64,000 nucleotides of DNA from Rhodoglobus sp. Lineage in GTDB: Bacteria > Actinomycetota > Actinomycetes > Actinomycetales > Microbacteriaceae. Below the pieces are notes generated by a model. It had not been told where the DNA came from. It did no database searches and saw only the letters and a list, made by a program, of their open reading frames with translations. The DNA is taken from contig JAODAV010000001.1 in the NCBI GenBank assembly GCA_025463605.1, positions 310,001 through 374,000 on the forward strand. The letters are read 5' to 3'. Below are positions 34,173 to 42,649 of the stretch, piece after piece. Made by a program: the position numbers and the translations under genes. Position 1 is the first letter of the stretch, and every line of letters begins with the position of its first letter.

Positions 34173-34483
34173 CGCGCGTCCTCCTTGCGGGGCGCCTTGG
34201 CGGTCGCCTTGCGCCCGGAGAACATGTCGAGCATCCGGTCGGTCACGACGAACCCGCCGACGAGGTTGACCGTCGCGAGCAGCACGGCGATGAGCGCGAC
34301 GACGAGAATGGGCGGATCCTCTGCCTGGCCGGCCACGATGATCGCGCCGACCAAGATGATGCCGTGGATGGCGTTCGCGCCCGACATGAGCGGAGTGTGC
34401 AGCGTGCTCGAGACCTTCGATACGACCTCGAAGCCGACGAATACGCTCAACACGAAGATGGTGAGCAGGGTCATGGCGTCCAT
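34169..34483 (-). CDS. NAD(P) transhydrogenase subunit alpha, membrane part (PntA2)
   Basis: A 104-residue protein with three or four membrane segments, including ANAIHGIILVGAI, corresponding to the membrane part of PntA in species where alpha is split in two. It starts at an ATG sharing one base with the stop of the nucleotide-binding part. Confidence 0.92.
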   Translation of the reverse strand: MDAMTLLTIFVLSVFVGFEVVSKVSSTLHTPLMSGANAIHGIILVGAIIVAGQAEDPPILVVALIAVLLATVNLVGGFVVTDRMLDMFSGRKATAKAPRKEDAR

Positions 34484-35634
34484 CAGCGGGTCGCTCCCTT
34501 CAGGTCGGCGATCGCCGCGGCGGTCGGTTCGTGACGCACCGTGCCCTCGTGGGTCAGACACGCACCGGCGATGACCTCATCCTCGAAGTCGGGCGCGATG
34601 ACGCCGTCCTTGGTCATGAGTGCGACGAGGTTGGCGACGTTGCGGGCGTAGAGGCGAGACGCATCGAATGGCATGGCGGATGCTGCATCCTTCATGCCCA
34701 CGAGGGTGATCGTGCCGCCCGCCACGGGAATCAGCACGTCCGATCCGGGGATGCTCCCCTCGACGTTTCCCCCGGACTCGGCAGCCAGGTCGACGACGAC
34801 GGAGCCCGACCTCATGCCCGCGAGCATCGCCGCGGTCAGGAGTCGCGGCGCCGGGCGCCCGGGGATCGCGGCCGTCGTGATGATGACATCCGCATCAGCA
34901 ACGTGGGGGGTGAGCAGCTCCTGCTGGCGCTTGGCACGATCGGCGGCGAGCTCCTTGGCGTAGCCGCCCGTGGCGTCGGCGGTGTCGAGGTCGAGATGGA
35001 TGAAGGTGCCGCCCATCGACTGCACCTCATCGGCCGACGCCGCGCGCACATCGTTGGCGGATACCCTCGCGCCCAGCCGCTTCGCCGTCGCGATCGCCTG
35101 GAGTCCGGCGACACCAGCGCCGAGCACGAGAACCTTCGCGGGCGGAATCGTGCCGGCCGCGGTCATGTAGAGCGGGAAGAACCGCGGGTAGCGCATCGCG
35201 GCCTCGAACACGCACCGGTAGCCCGCCACGAGTGCTTGCGAGGTGAGCGCATCCATCGACTGCGATCGCGAAATGCGCGGCACGAGTTCGAGCGCGAAAG
35301 CGGTGACCCCGCGATCACGGGATGCCGCGACTCCGGCGAGCTCGGATGCGGGTGACGCGAGCCCGACGGTCACAGCACCCTTCTTGAGCCCGGCGATCAC
35401 CTCTGCGGCGAGCGGACGCACGTGCACGAGAGCGTCGGCCTTGCCCGCGTCCAACTTCTTGGTCACGGTGGCCCCCGCGGCGGTGTAATCCGCGTCCGGG
35501 TAGCCCGCGAGAGTGCCGGCCCCCGCCTCGACCACGACGTCCAGCCCCGCGGCGACGAGCTGGGCCACCGACTCGGGCGTCGCTGCTACGCGACGCTCGC
35601 CGGCATCCGGCTCTCGCCTCACTGCGATTCTCAA
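34483..35634 (-). CDS. pntA: NAD(P) transhydrogenase subunit alpha, NAD-binding part (PntA1)
   Basis: A 383-residue soluble domain I related to alanine dehydrogenase. It begins MRIAVRREPDAGERRVAATPESVAQLV and carries the NAD motif VLVLGAGVAGLQAIATAKRLGA. The start is TTG at 35634 with GGAG about seven bases upstream; the frame is open beyond but without conserved sequence. Three-gene split arrangement, all overlapping. Confidence 0.94.
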   Translation of the reverse strand: MRIAVRREPDAGERRVAATPESVAQLVAAGLDVVVEAGAGTLAGYPDADYTAAGATVTKKLDAGKADALVHVRPLAAEVIAGLKKGAVTVGLASPASELAGVAASRDRGVTAFALELVPRISRSQSMDALTSQALVAGYRCVFEAAMRYPRFFPLYMTAAGTIPPAKVLVLGAGVAGLQAIATAKRLGARVSANDVRAASADEVQSMGGTFIHLDLDTADATGGYAKELAADRAKRQQELLTPHVADADVIITTAAIPGRPAPRLLTAAMLAGMRSGSVVVDLAAESGGNVEGSIPGSDVLIPVAGGTITLVGMKDAASAMPFDASRLYARNVANLVALMTKDGVIAPDFEDEVIAGACLTHEGTVRHEPTAAAIADLKGATR

Positions 35635-35788
35635 TGAAGTCTCCTTTGTCACGCAAGCGATGCCGAAGTTACCAGTTCTGCGCACCTCCGACGCGAGGAA
35701 CGGTCCTTCCGACTCGACAAGATCGCGGCTTCTTTGCAGAACCAGCAAATCGGCCGACTCCGTGCCGCGGCGGTCGTAGGGTATAAGG

Positions 35789-37438
35789 ATGCCCGCAAAC
35801 GGCCCCCTCATCGTGCAGAGTGACCGCACAGTACTACTCGAAGTCGCGCATCCGAACGCCGAAGACGCCCGCCACGACCTCGCCGTCTTCGCCGAACTGG
35901 AGCGCGCACCCGAGCACATCCACACCTACCGCATCACGCGGCTCGGCCTCTGGAACGCTCGCGCGGCCGGACACGACGCGCGTGACATGCTCGCGACGCT
36001 CGAGAAGTACTCCAAGTTCGCGATCCCCCAGTCGGTCGTCGTCGACATCACCGAGACCGTCGGGCGGTATGGGCGGCTCATCATCGAACGGGCGACCGAT
36101 GGCGCGCTGACTCTCACCGCGACGGATGCCGCCGTGCTCAGCGAGATCACTCGCGCCCGCAAAGTCGCGGCCCTGCTCTTCGAGAAGCGCGGCGAGCACA
36201 CCTACGTCGTACAGCCGTGGGCGCGCGGGCAACTCAAGCAGGAGCTGCTCAAGCTCGGCTGGCCCGCCGAGGACCTCGCCGGGTACACGCCGGGCACGCC
36301 GCACGAGATCGCGCTCGACCTCAGCGACTGGCACTTGCGCCCCTATCAGAACCAGGCGATCGACAACTTCTACGCGCACGGTTCCGGAGTCGTCGTGCTG
36401 CCCTGCGGCGCGGGCAAGACCCTCGTCGGCCTCGGCGCGATGGCAGCGGGAAAGACGACGACGCTCATCCTCGTCACCAACACCGTGTCAGCCCGGCAGT
36501 GGAAGGCGGAGCTGCTCAAGCGCACGACGCTCACCGAGGAGGAGATCGGCGAGTACTCCGGGCAGGTCAAGCAAGTGCGGCCCGTGACCATCGCGACGTA
36601 CCAGATCCTGACCGCCAGGCGGAAAGGTGAGTACGCGCACCTCGCGCTGCTCGACGCGCTCGACTGGGGACTCGTCATCTACGACGAAGTACACCTGCTG
36701 CCCGCCCCCGTCTTCAAGCTCACCGCCGAGTTGCAGGCCCGGCGCCGACTCGGACTCACCGCGACGCTCGTGCGGGAGGACGGCCGCGAGGGCGACGTGT
36801 TCTCGCTCATCGGTCCGAAGCGATTCGATGCCCCGTGGAAGGAGATCGAGGCGCAGGGCTTCATCTCCCCCGCGTCGTGCTACGAGGTGCGCATCGACCT
36901 TCCGGAGATGGAACGGCTCGAGTACGCGGCATCCGCCGACGATGAGCGCTACCGGCTCGCGGCGACTGCTCCGGCCAAGCTCCAGGTCGTGCGGGATCTC
37001 GTCGCCAGGCACGACGGCGAGCGCATCCTCGTGATCGGGCAGTACCTCGACCAGATCGACGAGCTTGCCGAAGCCCTCGGCGCCCCCAAGCTCACGGGCT
37101 CGACGCCCGTGGATGAGCGCGAGCGCCTGTACGAGTCGTTCCGACAGGGCGAGACGAAGGTGCTCGTCGTGTCGAAGGTCGCCAACTTCTCCGTGGACCT
37201 GCCCGAGGCGACCGTGGCGATCCAGGTGTCCGGCTCGTTCGGCTCCCGGCAAGAAGAGGCCCAGAGGCTGGGGCGCTTGCTGCGTCCCAAGGAGAGCGGC
37301 CTGCCGGCCAACTTCTACACGCTCGTGGCCCGCGACACCGTGGACCAGGACTTCGCCCAGAACCGCCAGCGCTTTCTCGCCGAGCAGGGTTACAGCTACA
37401 CGATCCTCGACGCGCACGACCTCAGCCGCGCCGCCTGA
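35789..37438 (+). CDS. DNA repair helicase of the XPB family
   Basis: A 549-residue SF2 helicase. An N-terminal damage-recognition-like domain precedes Walker A PCGAGKT (about 205-212), DEVH near 298 and the XPB-specific RED-like loop VREDGRE. Motif VI is QEEAQRLGRLLRPK. Bacterial XPB proteins unwind DNA 3' to 5' and are thought to act in repair. ATG start follows AAGG. Its usual partner gene is at 30800. Confidence 0.94.
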   Translation: MPANGPLIVQSDRTVLLEVAHPNAEDARHDLAVFAELERAPEHIHTYRITRLGLWNARAAGHDARDMLATLEKYSKFAIPQSVVVDITETVGRYGRLIIERATDGALTLTATDAAVLSEITRARKVAALLFEKRGEHTYVVQPWARGQLKQELLKLGWPAEDLAGYTPGTPHEIALDLSDWHLRPYQNQAIDNFYAHGSGVVVLPCGAGKTLVGLGAMAAGKTTTLILVTNTVSARQWKAELLKRTTLTEEEIGEYSGQVKQVRPVTIATYQILTARRKGEYAHLALLDALDWGLVIYDEVHLLPAPVFKLTAELQARRRLGLTATLVREDGREGDVFSLIGPKRFDAPWKEIEAQGFISPASCYEVRIDLPEMERLEYAASADDERYRLAATAPAKLQVVRDLVARHDGERILVIGQYLDQIDELAEALGAPKLTGSTPVDERERLYESFRQGETKVLVVSKVANFSVDLPEATVAIQVSGSFGSRQEEAQRLGRLLRPKESGLPANFYTLVARDTVDQDFAQNRQRFLAEQGYSYTILDAHDLSRAA

Positions 37439-37459
37439 GCTGACCGACGCGCTGCGAGA

Positions 37460-38176
37460 TCAGCGGCGGTAGCGCAGCAGGAGCGTCTCGCCCGAGCGCA
37501 GCACGTGCTCGAGGCGCAGGTCGCGCGGGGGTGTCACGCCGTGGGAGATGCGCCGCGCATCCCCGCCCTCGAGCGATGGACTGATCGTGATGCAGAGCTC
37601 GTCGACCGCGTCCACCGCGAGCAGCGAGCCGAAGAGGGTGGGCCCGCCCTCGCACAGCACGCGCGTCAGGCCGCGGTCGCGAAGGGAGGCCAGCGCCCCC
37701 TCGAGGTCGACGTGTCCTGTTCCGACCGCCACGACATCCGCCACCGCTTCGAAGCGTTCGCGACCGGATGCCCCCGCCGACGTCACCACGATGGGGCGCA
37801 CCGGCGCTTCAGTGAACACGCGGGAGCCCGGGTCGAGGTCGAGTCGCCCGCTCACGATCGCGAAGACCGGCTGCTCGGGCATGCCGTGGGCCAGGCGCCA
37901 GTGCGCGGACGCGGCGGAGACGCGCATCGGACCGTAGCCTTCGGCGCGCACGGTGCCGGCGCCGACGAGCACGACGTCGCAGACGCGGCGCAGCAGTTCG
38001 AAGTGCCGCTTGTCGGCGGGGCCGGAGAGGCCGCCGGATAGTCCGTCACGCGTCGCCGCTCCGTCGATCGACGAGACGAAGTTCAGCCGCACCCCGGGGC
38101 CGAGACCGGCGACGAGGTCGTCGTCGGACAGGTTCTCTGCCGGGTTCGGCCAGACGCGGTCGATGCGCGCGGTCAT
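37460..38176 (-). CDS. RibD C-terminal-type pyrimidine reductase family protein
   Basis: A 238-residue RibD_C/DHFR-like reductase. Key parts are VRLNFVSSIDGAATRDG, VCDVVLVGAGTVRAEGYGP for the pyridine nucleotide, and RVLCEGGPTLFGSLLAVDAVDELCITISP. Lacking a deaminase domain and away from other rib genes, it resembles the M. tuberculosis Rv2671 group, whose member can reduce dihydrofolate. Overlap (ATGA) with a DHPS-like gene fits a pterin/folate role. Exact substrate unproven. Confidence 0.85.
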   Translation of the reverse strand: MTARIDRVWPNPAENLSDDDLVAGLGPGVRLNFVSSIDGAATRDGLSGGLSGPADKRHFELLRRVCDVVLVGAGTVRAEGYGPMRVSAASAHWRLAHGMPEQPVFAIVSGRLDLDPGSRVFTEAPVRPIVVTSAGASGRERFEAVADVVAVGTGHVDLEGALASLRDRGLTRVLCEGGPTLFGSLLAVDAVDELCITISPSLEGGDARRISHGVTPPRDLRLEHVLRSGETLLLRYRR

Positions 38177-39033
38177 ATGTTGTGCTTCAGGTACGCGGGG
38201 TCGCGAAAACCCAGGATCGTTTCGGTCATCCGCACGGCCGCGACCGTGGCCGGCACGTCATGCATGCGAACGATGCGCGCACCCTTCATGATGCACACGA
38301 CCGCCGCCGCGAGGGATCCCTCCAGCCGCTTCCCCTGCTCGCGGTCGAGGGTCTCCCCCACGAAGTCCTTGTTCGACACCGCGACGAGCGTCGGTGGCCC
38401 GATCGCGACGATCTCCTCGAGTCGGCGCGTGAGTTCGAGCGAGTGCAGCGTGTTCTTGTTGAGGTCGTGACCCGGGTCGACCACGAGACGCTCGAGCGGC
38501 ACGCCCGCGGCGATCGCGCGCTCGACGCGGTCGCGCAGGAACGCGATCACCGACTCCACCACGTCGGCGTACTGCGGGCTGGGCGGTGCGGACCGTGGGG
38601 GACCGATGCTGTGGGTGAGCACAAGTGTCGCGTCGCTGTGCGCGATGACGCCGAGCATGGCGTCATCCCAGAGCCCGCTCGTGTCATTGATCACCGAGGC
38701 TCCCGCGGCGATCGACCGGCGCGCGACTTCGGCGTTGTAGGTGTCGACCGAGATCACGACACCGGTTGCCGCGGCAATCGCCTCCACGACCGGCACGACC
38801 CGCTCGATCTCCTCATGGGCTGTGACGACCGGTCCGCGCCCGAACGGGACCCCGCCCACGTCGACCCAGTCGGCTCCGTCGTCGACGGCGCGCAGTGAGG
38901 CGGTGACGGCGCGGTCGAGGGCGAACGTGGACCCCTTGTCGTAGAACGAGTCAGGCGTGCGGTTGATGACCGCCATGACAGCGACCTCCCGGTCGAAGTC
39001 GAAGACGCGCGTGCCTATCGTGCGGGGCTCCAT
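38173..39033 (-). CDS. Divergent dihydropteroate synthase-like protein
   Basis: A 286-residue TIM-barrel protein of the pterin-binding family. It keeps an altered MAVINRTPDSFYD (for NVTPDSFSDGG), INDTSGLWD and DPGHDLNKNTLHS. The loop after DVGG reads VPFGRGP instead of ESTRPGA, and the usual SRK near the C-terminus reads SNKDF. These loops bind pyrophosphate and p-aminobenzoate in FolP. It is therefore probably a FolP paralog with a changed second substrate. It overlaps both neighbours (TGATG, ATGA). Confidence 0.83.
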   Translation of the reverse strand: MEPRTIGTRVFDFDREVAVMAVINRTPDSFYDKGSTFALDRAVTASLRAVDDGADWVDVGGVPFGRGPVVTAHEEIERVVPVVEAIAAATGVVISVDTYNAEVARRSIAAGASVINDTSGLWDDAMLGVIAHSDATLVLTHSIGPPRSAPPSPQYADVVESVIAFLRDRVERAIAAGVPLERLVVDPGHDLNKNTLHSLELTRRLEEIVAIGPPTLVAVSNKDFVGETLDREQGKRLEGSLAAAVVCIMKGARIVRMHDVPATVAAVRMTETILGFRDPAYLKHNI

Positions 39034-40250
39034 CAGACGGCGTCGAGGGCGACCGACTCGTCGCGCAGGCGATCGGCGCTCACGGTTCGACGCGAGCGGA
39101 TGAGCTGCTGCACGCCCTCGTTGACGTCCCAGACGTTGACGTTCATTCCCGCGACGACCCGGTCGTGCGCGAGCCAGAAGGCGATGAACTCGCGCTTCTG
39201 GCGATCGCCGCGGTACACCACCTCGGCGTTCTTCGTGAGGGGTGGGTAGCCCGAGTACTCCATGCCGAGATCGTACTGGTCGGTGTAGAAGTAGGGGATC
39301 GCGTCGAGCACGTCGTCGCCACCGAGCATCGCCGCAGCCGCGACCTTGCCGGTCTCGATCGCGTTTTTCCAATGCTCGTTGCGCATGCGCATGCCGATGA
39401 CGGGATGCATGGCGTTCGCGATATCGCCCGCGGCGAATACGTCGGGGGCACTCGACCCGAGGTGCTCATCGACGAGCACACCATTGTCGACCGCGAGCCC
39501 GGCCTGCTCCGCGAGCCGGGTGTCTGGATCGGCGCCGACGCCGACGATCACGACGTCCGCTGGCAGGGTTCCGGCATCCGTCACGACCCCGGTGACGTGC
39601 CCGTCGCGCTGTTCGAACGCCCGGATGCCCGTCTCCGGGTGAAACGTCACGCCGTTGCCCTCGTGCAGTTCGCGGAACATGGTGCCGAGTTCCGCGCCGA
39701 GGGCGGACTCGAGCGGCACCGCATCACGCATCACCACCGTCACCTCGTTGCCGTAGCTCCGTGCGCCAGCGGCGAGCTCGAGTCCGATCCAGCCGCCGCC
39801 GATGACCACGACCTGGCGCCCGCCTTCGGCGAGCGCATCCCGCAGTCTCTCGCTGTCTTCGACAGTGCGGAGGTAATGGATGCCCGCCGCCCCACCCCCG
39901 GCGGCGTCGAGTCTGCGCGGTGTGGCGCCCGTGGCGAGCAGCAGCCGGTCGTACCCCACGACCCGCCCGTCGTGCAGGGTGAGCTCGTGCGCGCGAGGGT
40001 CAAGACCGGTGGCGCGCACGCCGGTCGTGAGCGCGATCGCATTGTCGCGGTACCACTCCTCCGGATGCACGAAGATCGAGCTCTTGTCCTCCTTGCCCGC
40101 GAAGTACTCCTTCGAGAGCGGCGGCCGAATGTAAGGGTTGTGGCGCTCGGCCGCGAACAGCTGCACGTCACCCTCGAATGCGCGCTGGCGAAGCTGTTCT
40201 GCGGCTGTCGCCGCGGCGAGCCCGCCGCCGACGATGACGATTCGGTCCAT
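39033..40250 (-). CDS. FAD-dependent NAD(P)H oxidoreductase, ferredoxin-reductase type
   Basis: A 405-residue pyridine-nucleotide-disulfide family protein with FAD motif IVIVGGGLAAATAAEQLR at the N-terminus, NAD motif VVVIGGGWIGLELAAGARSYG near residue 150 and the second FAD motif VFAAGDIA. It resembles rubredoxin/ferredoxin reductases (e.g. BphA4-like) and lacks a CxxC redox pair. Located between the DHPS-like gene and folE, it might supply electrons to this module, though partner and role are unknown. Confidence 0.87.
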   Translation of the reverse strand: MDRIVIVGGGLAAATAAEQLRQRAFEGDVQLFAAERHNPYIRPPLSKEYFAGKEDKSSIFVHPEEWYRDNAIALTTGVRATGLDPRAHELTLHDGRVVGYDRLLLATGATPRRLDAAGGGAAGIHYLRTVEDSERLRDALAEGGRQVVVIGGGWIGLELAAGARSYGNEVTVVMRDAVPLESALGAELGTMFRELHEGNGVTFHPETGIRAFEQRDGHVTGVVTDAGTLPADVVIVGVGADPDTRLAEQAGLAVDNGVLVDEHLGSSAPDVFAAGDIANAMHPVIGMRMRNEHWKNAIETGKVAAAAMLGGDDVLDAIPYFYTDQYDLGMEYSGYPPLTKNAEVVYRGDRQKREFIAFWLAHDRVVAGMNVNVWDVNEGVQQLIRSRRTVSADRLRDESVALDAV

Positions 40251-40302
40251 GTCTCCTCTTCTCGCAGGTCACAGCTCGGCGAACGTCACAGGCCCAGCGA
40301 CG

Positions 40303-40848
40303 TCACAGGCTCAGCGACGTCAGTTCGCCCCGGAATGCACTCGTCGTGGTTCGCGTCGCGGGAGTGCCGACGTCGCGCATGGACATGCACAGGTGCTCGG
40401 CGTCGATGACGACCCCGACGCCGCGGGGGTCGAGTTCGGTTTCGAGCCACGTGGCGATGTCGGTGGTGAGGCGCTCCTGCACCTGCAGGTCGCGCGAGAA
40501 GTACTCGACGATGCGCGCCATGGTCGAGAGCCCGACGAGGCGGTTGCGCGGGATGTATCCGATGTGGGCTAGCCCACGGAACGGCAGGAGGTGATGTTCA
40601 CACAGCGAGTGGAAGGGGATGTCGCGAACGAGCACGACGCCGTCGTAGCCCTCGCTGTCGAGGAACGTCGTCGTGGGTATTGTCGGCCGAGTGAGCAGGG
40701 CGCGAAGGCTCGTCGCTACGCGCTGGGGCGTGGCGCGAAGTCGATCCCCGGTCACGTCGTATCCGAGCGACTCGAGAAGCACCGCGACGGCCATCTCGGC
40801 TCGCGCCTGCGCACTAGGAATCTGGAACTCGACCTGCTGGGTGTCCAT
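40303..40848 (-). CDS. folE: GTP cyclohydrolase I
   Basis: A 181-residue FolE1, catalysing GTP to 7,8-dihydroneopterin triphosphate. Zinc ligands are visible as Cys83 and His86 in LCEHHLLPF and Cys154 in EHLCMSMRD. GYIPRNRLVGLSTMARIVEYFSRDLQVQERLT is the family signature. AGGAGG precedes the ATG by four bases and a well-formed promoter lies upstream. Divergent from a Cys-rich HTH regulator. Confidence 0.93.
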   Translation of the reverse strand: MDTQQVEFQIPSAQARAEMAVAVLLESLGYDVTGDRLRATPQRVATSLRALLTRPTIPTTTFLDSEGYDGVVLVRDIPFHSLCEHHLLPFRGLAHIGYIPRNRLVGLSTMARIVEYFSRDLQVQERLTTDIATWLETELDPRGVGVVIDAEHLCMSMRDVGTPATRTTTSAFRGELTSLSL

Positions 40849-40866
40849 TCGACCTCCTTACTGCCG

Positions 40867-40895
40867 ACGCTAGGCTTCTCAAATTCTTTTGTCAA
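40867..40895 (-). promoter_or_regulatory. Promoter of the folE unit
   Basis: On the minus strand TTGACA (40895-40890) and TAGCGT (40872-40867) are separated by 17 bases, placing the transcript start just before the folE ribosome site. The region also lies upstream of the divergent regulator gene, which may bind here. Confidence 0.55.
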
Positions 40896-40925
40896 GATCG
40901 ACTGTTTTAGAAGTACGCTCGAACC

Positions 40926-41588
40926 ATGAGCAATGCGGATGCAATCGCGGCCGCCGCGTCGATCAAGGATCCCGTGCGACGGGAACTTCTCGACCTCGTC
41001 TCGGCGAGCCCCCAACCGCTGAGTCGGGATGCTGCGGCCGAAACCCTCGGGCTGCCGCGAAGCACGGTCGCCTTCCACCTGGACCGACTCGCGGCCGCGG
41101 GCCTGCTCACCGTCGAGTACCGGCGCCTGACCGGCAAGAGCGGTCCGGGCTCCGGGCGGCCGTCGAAGACCTACTCGCGCGCGCCCGCCGAGTTCTCCCT
41201 GTCGATCCCCCCACGCCACTACGACCTCATGGGCGACCTCCTCGCGAGCGCGATCGAGTCGGCGGCCGACGGGAGCACGAACGTGTTCGATGCACTCCGC
41301 GGCGCGGCCGAGGACGCGGGTCGCTCTGAGGGCGCAACGACCGGCTCGCTCGAGGTCACCCTCGCCCGCACCGGTTACGAACCCCGCGCCGACGACAGCG
41401 GCACCGTGCTATCCAACTGCCCGTTCCATGCCCTCGTGGAGAAGCACACCGAAGTGGTGTGCGCGGCGAATCACTCGTTCCTGTGCGGGGTTGCGGCGGC
41501 TTGCGGGGCTGACCCGGATTCCGTTCTGCTCGATCCGGCGCCCGGGCGCTGTTGTGTGAGGATCGCAGGCATGATGGTGGCCCGATGA
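40926..41588 (+). CDS. HTH transcriptional regulator with C-terminal Cys motif (SufR/ArsR-like)
   Basis: A 220-residue protein. The N-terminal winged helix (residues 10-75; DPVRRELLDLVSASPQPLSRDAAAETLGLPRSTVAFHLDRLAAAGLL) is ArsR/SufR-like. The C-terminus has NCPFHALVEKHTEVVC, then SFLCG and GRCC, giving several conserved cysteines able to hold an Fe-S cluster or metal, as in SufR. Being divergent from folE, it probably controls that unit in response to iron, redox or metal state. Ends with ATGA overlap into a nitronate monooxygenase gene. Confidence 0.85.
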   Translation: MSNADAIAAAASIKDPVRRELLDLVSASPQPLSRDAAAETLGLPRSTVAFHLDRLAAAGLLTVEYRRLTGKSGPGSGRPSKTYSRAPAEFSLSIPPRHYDLMGDLLASAIESAADGSTNVFDALRGAAEDAGRSEGATTGSLEVTLARTGYEPRADDSGTVLSNCPFHALVEKHTEVVCAANHSFLCGVAAACGADPDSVLLDPAPGRCCVRIAGMMVAR

Positions 41589-42649
41589 GTCGCATCTGGC
41601 CCGCTACAACGGCGACCCGGTTGTTCGGCATCGACCTGCCGATCGTGCTCGGGCCGTTCGGCGGGCTATCGTCGGTGCGTCTCGCCGCGACGGTGAGCAA
41701 TGCCGGCGGCCTCGGATCATACGGGCTCTACGGGTACGACGCGCAGCGCATCCGATCCACTGCGGCCGAGCTTGCCGCCGCGACCGACCGGCCGATCGCG
41801 CTCAACATCTGGCTGCCGCTCGGCGATGACATCCAGCCCAGCCAGCGCGAGTTCGACGGCTACCTGGAAAACCTCCGACCCTACTTCGAGCAGCTCGACC
41901 TGCCGTTGCCCGAGCGGCCGGAGCAATACCTTCCCTCGTTCGACGAGCAGTTCGATGCCGTGCTCGAGGCGCGCCCCGCCGTGCTCAGCACCGTGTTCGG
42001 GGTGCCGTCGAGCGAGGTGATCGACGCGAGCCATGACCGCGGCATCCTCGTGATCGGTACTGCGACGACGGTCGACGAAGCGAAATCCCTGGATGCCGCG
42101 GGCGTCGACGCGATCGTCGCGAGCGGCATGGAGGCCGGCGGGCACCGCACCTCGTTCCTGCGCCCGGCCGAGGATTCGCTCATCGGCACGATGGCTCTCG
42201 TTCCGCAGGTGGTGGATGCCGTGTCCGTTCCCGTCATCGCCGCAGGCGGCATCGCGGACGGCCGTGGGGTCGCCGCGGCACTCACGCTGGGAGCAGCGGC
42301 GGTGCAGCTCGGCTCGGTGTTCCTGGCGACGGACGAGTCCGCTGCGTCCCCCGTGCACCGCGCCGCGCTTCGGGAGCGCAGCGGTCACACCGTACTGACG
42401 AGGGCTCTCAGCGGGCGGCTGGCACGAGGCATCCCGAATCAGATCACGAGGGAGCTGAGCCCCGACCGCATCGCGCCGTTTCCCGTGCAGAACTGGCTCA
42501 CCGCACGCTTCCGAACCAGCGCGGCCGAACGGGGAGTGAGCGATCTGCTGTCGCTGTGGGCAGGGCAGGCGTCGCCACTCATCCGGCACACGGATGCGCG
42601 CACCCTCATCGAGTCGCTCACACGGCACGCCGGCGAATTGCTCGACTAA
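41585..42649 (+). CDS. Nitronate monooxygenase-family FMN protein
   Basis: A 354-residue TIM-barrel flavoprotein related to 2-nitropropane dioxygenase. The N-terminal LPIVLGPFGGLSSVRLAATVSNAGGLGSYG, SGMEAGGH near residue 180 and IAAGGIADGRGVAAALTLGAAAVQLGS mark the FMN site. Such enzymes oxidise nitronates or act on related carbanions. ATG at 41585 overlaps the regulator stop. Its stop overlaps the convergent alcohol dehydrogenase stop. Confidence 0.9.
   Translation: MSRIWPATTATRLFGIDLPIVLGPFGGLSSVRLAATVSNAGGLGSYGLYGYDAQRIRSTAAELAAATDRPIALNIWLPLGDDIQPSQREFDGYLENLRPYFEQLDLPLPERPEQYLPSFDEQFDAVLEARPAVLSTVFGVPSSEVIDASHDRGILVIGTATTVDEAKSLDAAGVDAIVASGMEAGGHRTSFLRPAEDSLIGTMALVPQVVDAVSVPVIAAGGIADGRGVAAALTLGAAAVQLGSVFLATDESAASPVHRAALRERSGHTVLTRALSGRLARGIPNQITRELSPDRIAPFPVQNWLTARFRTSAAERGVSDLLSLWAGQASPLIRHTDARTLIESLTRHAGELLD

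Noticed and set aside
42646-42649. Overlapping convergent stops of the nitronate monooxygenase and alcohol dehydrogenase genes
   Set aside because: CTAA gives TAG on one strand and TAA on the other. It is neat but common in compact genomes and needs no special explanation.
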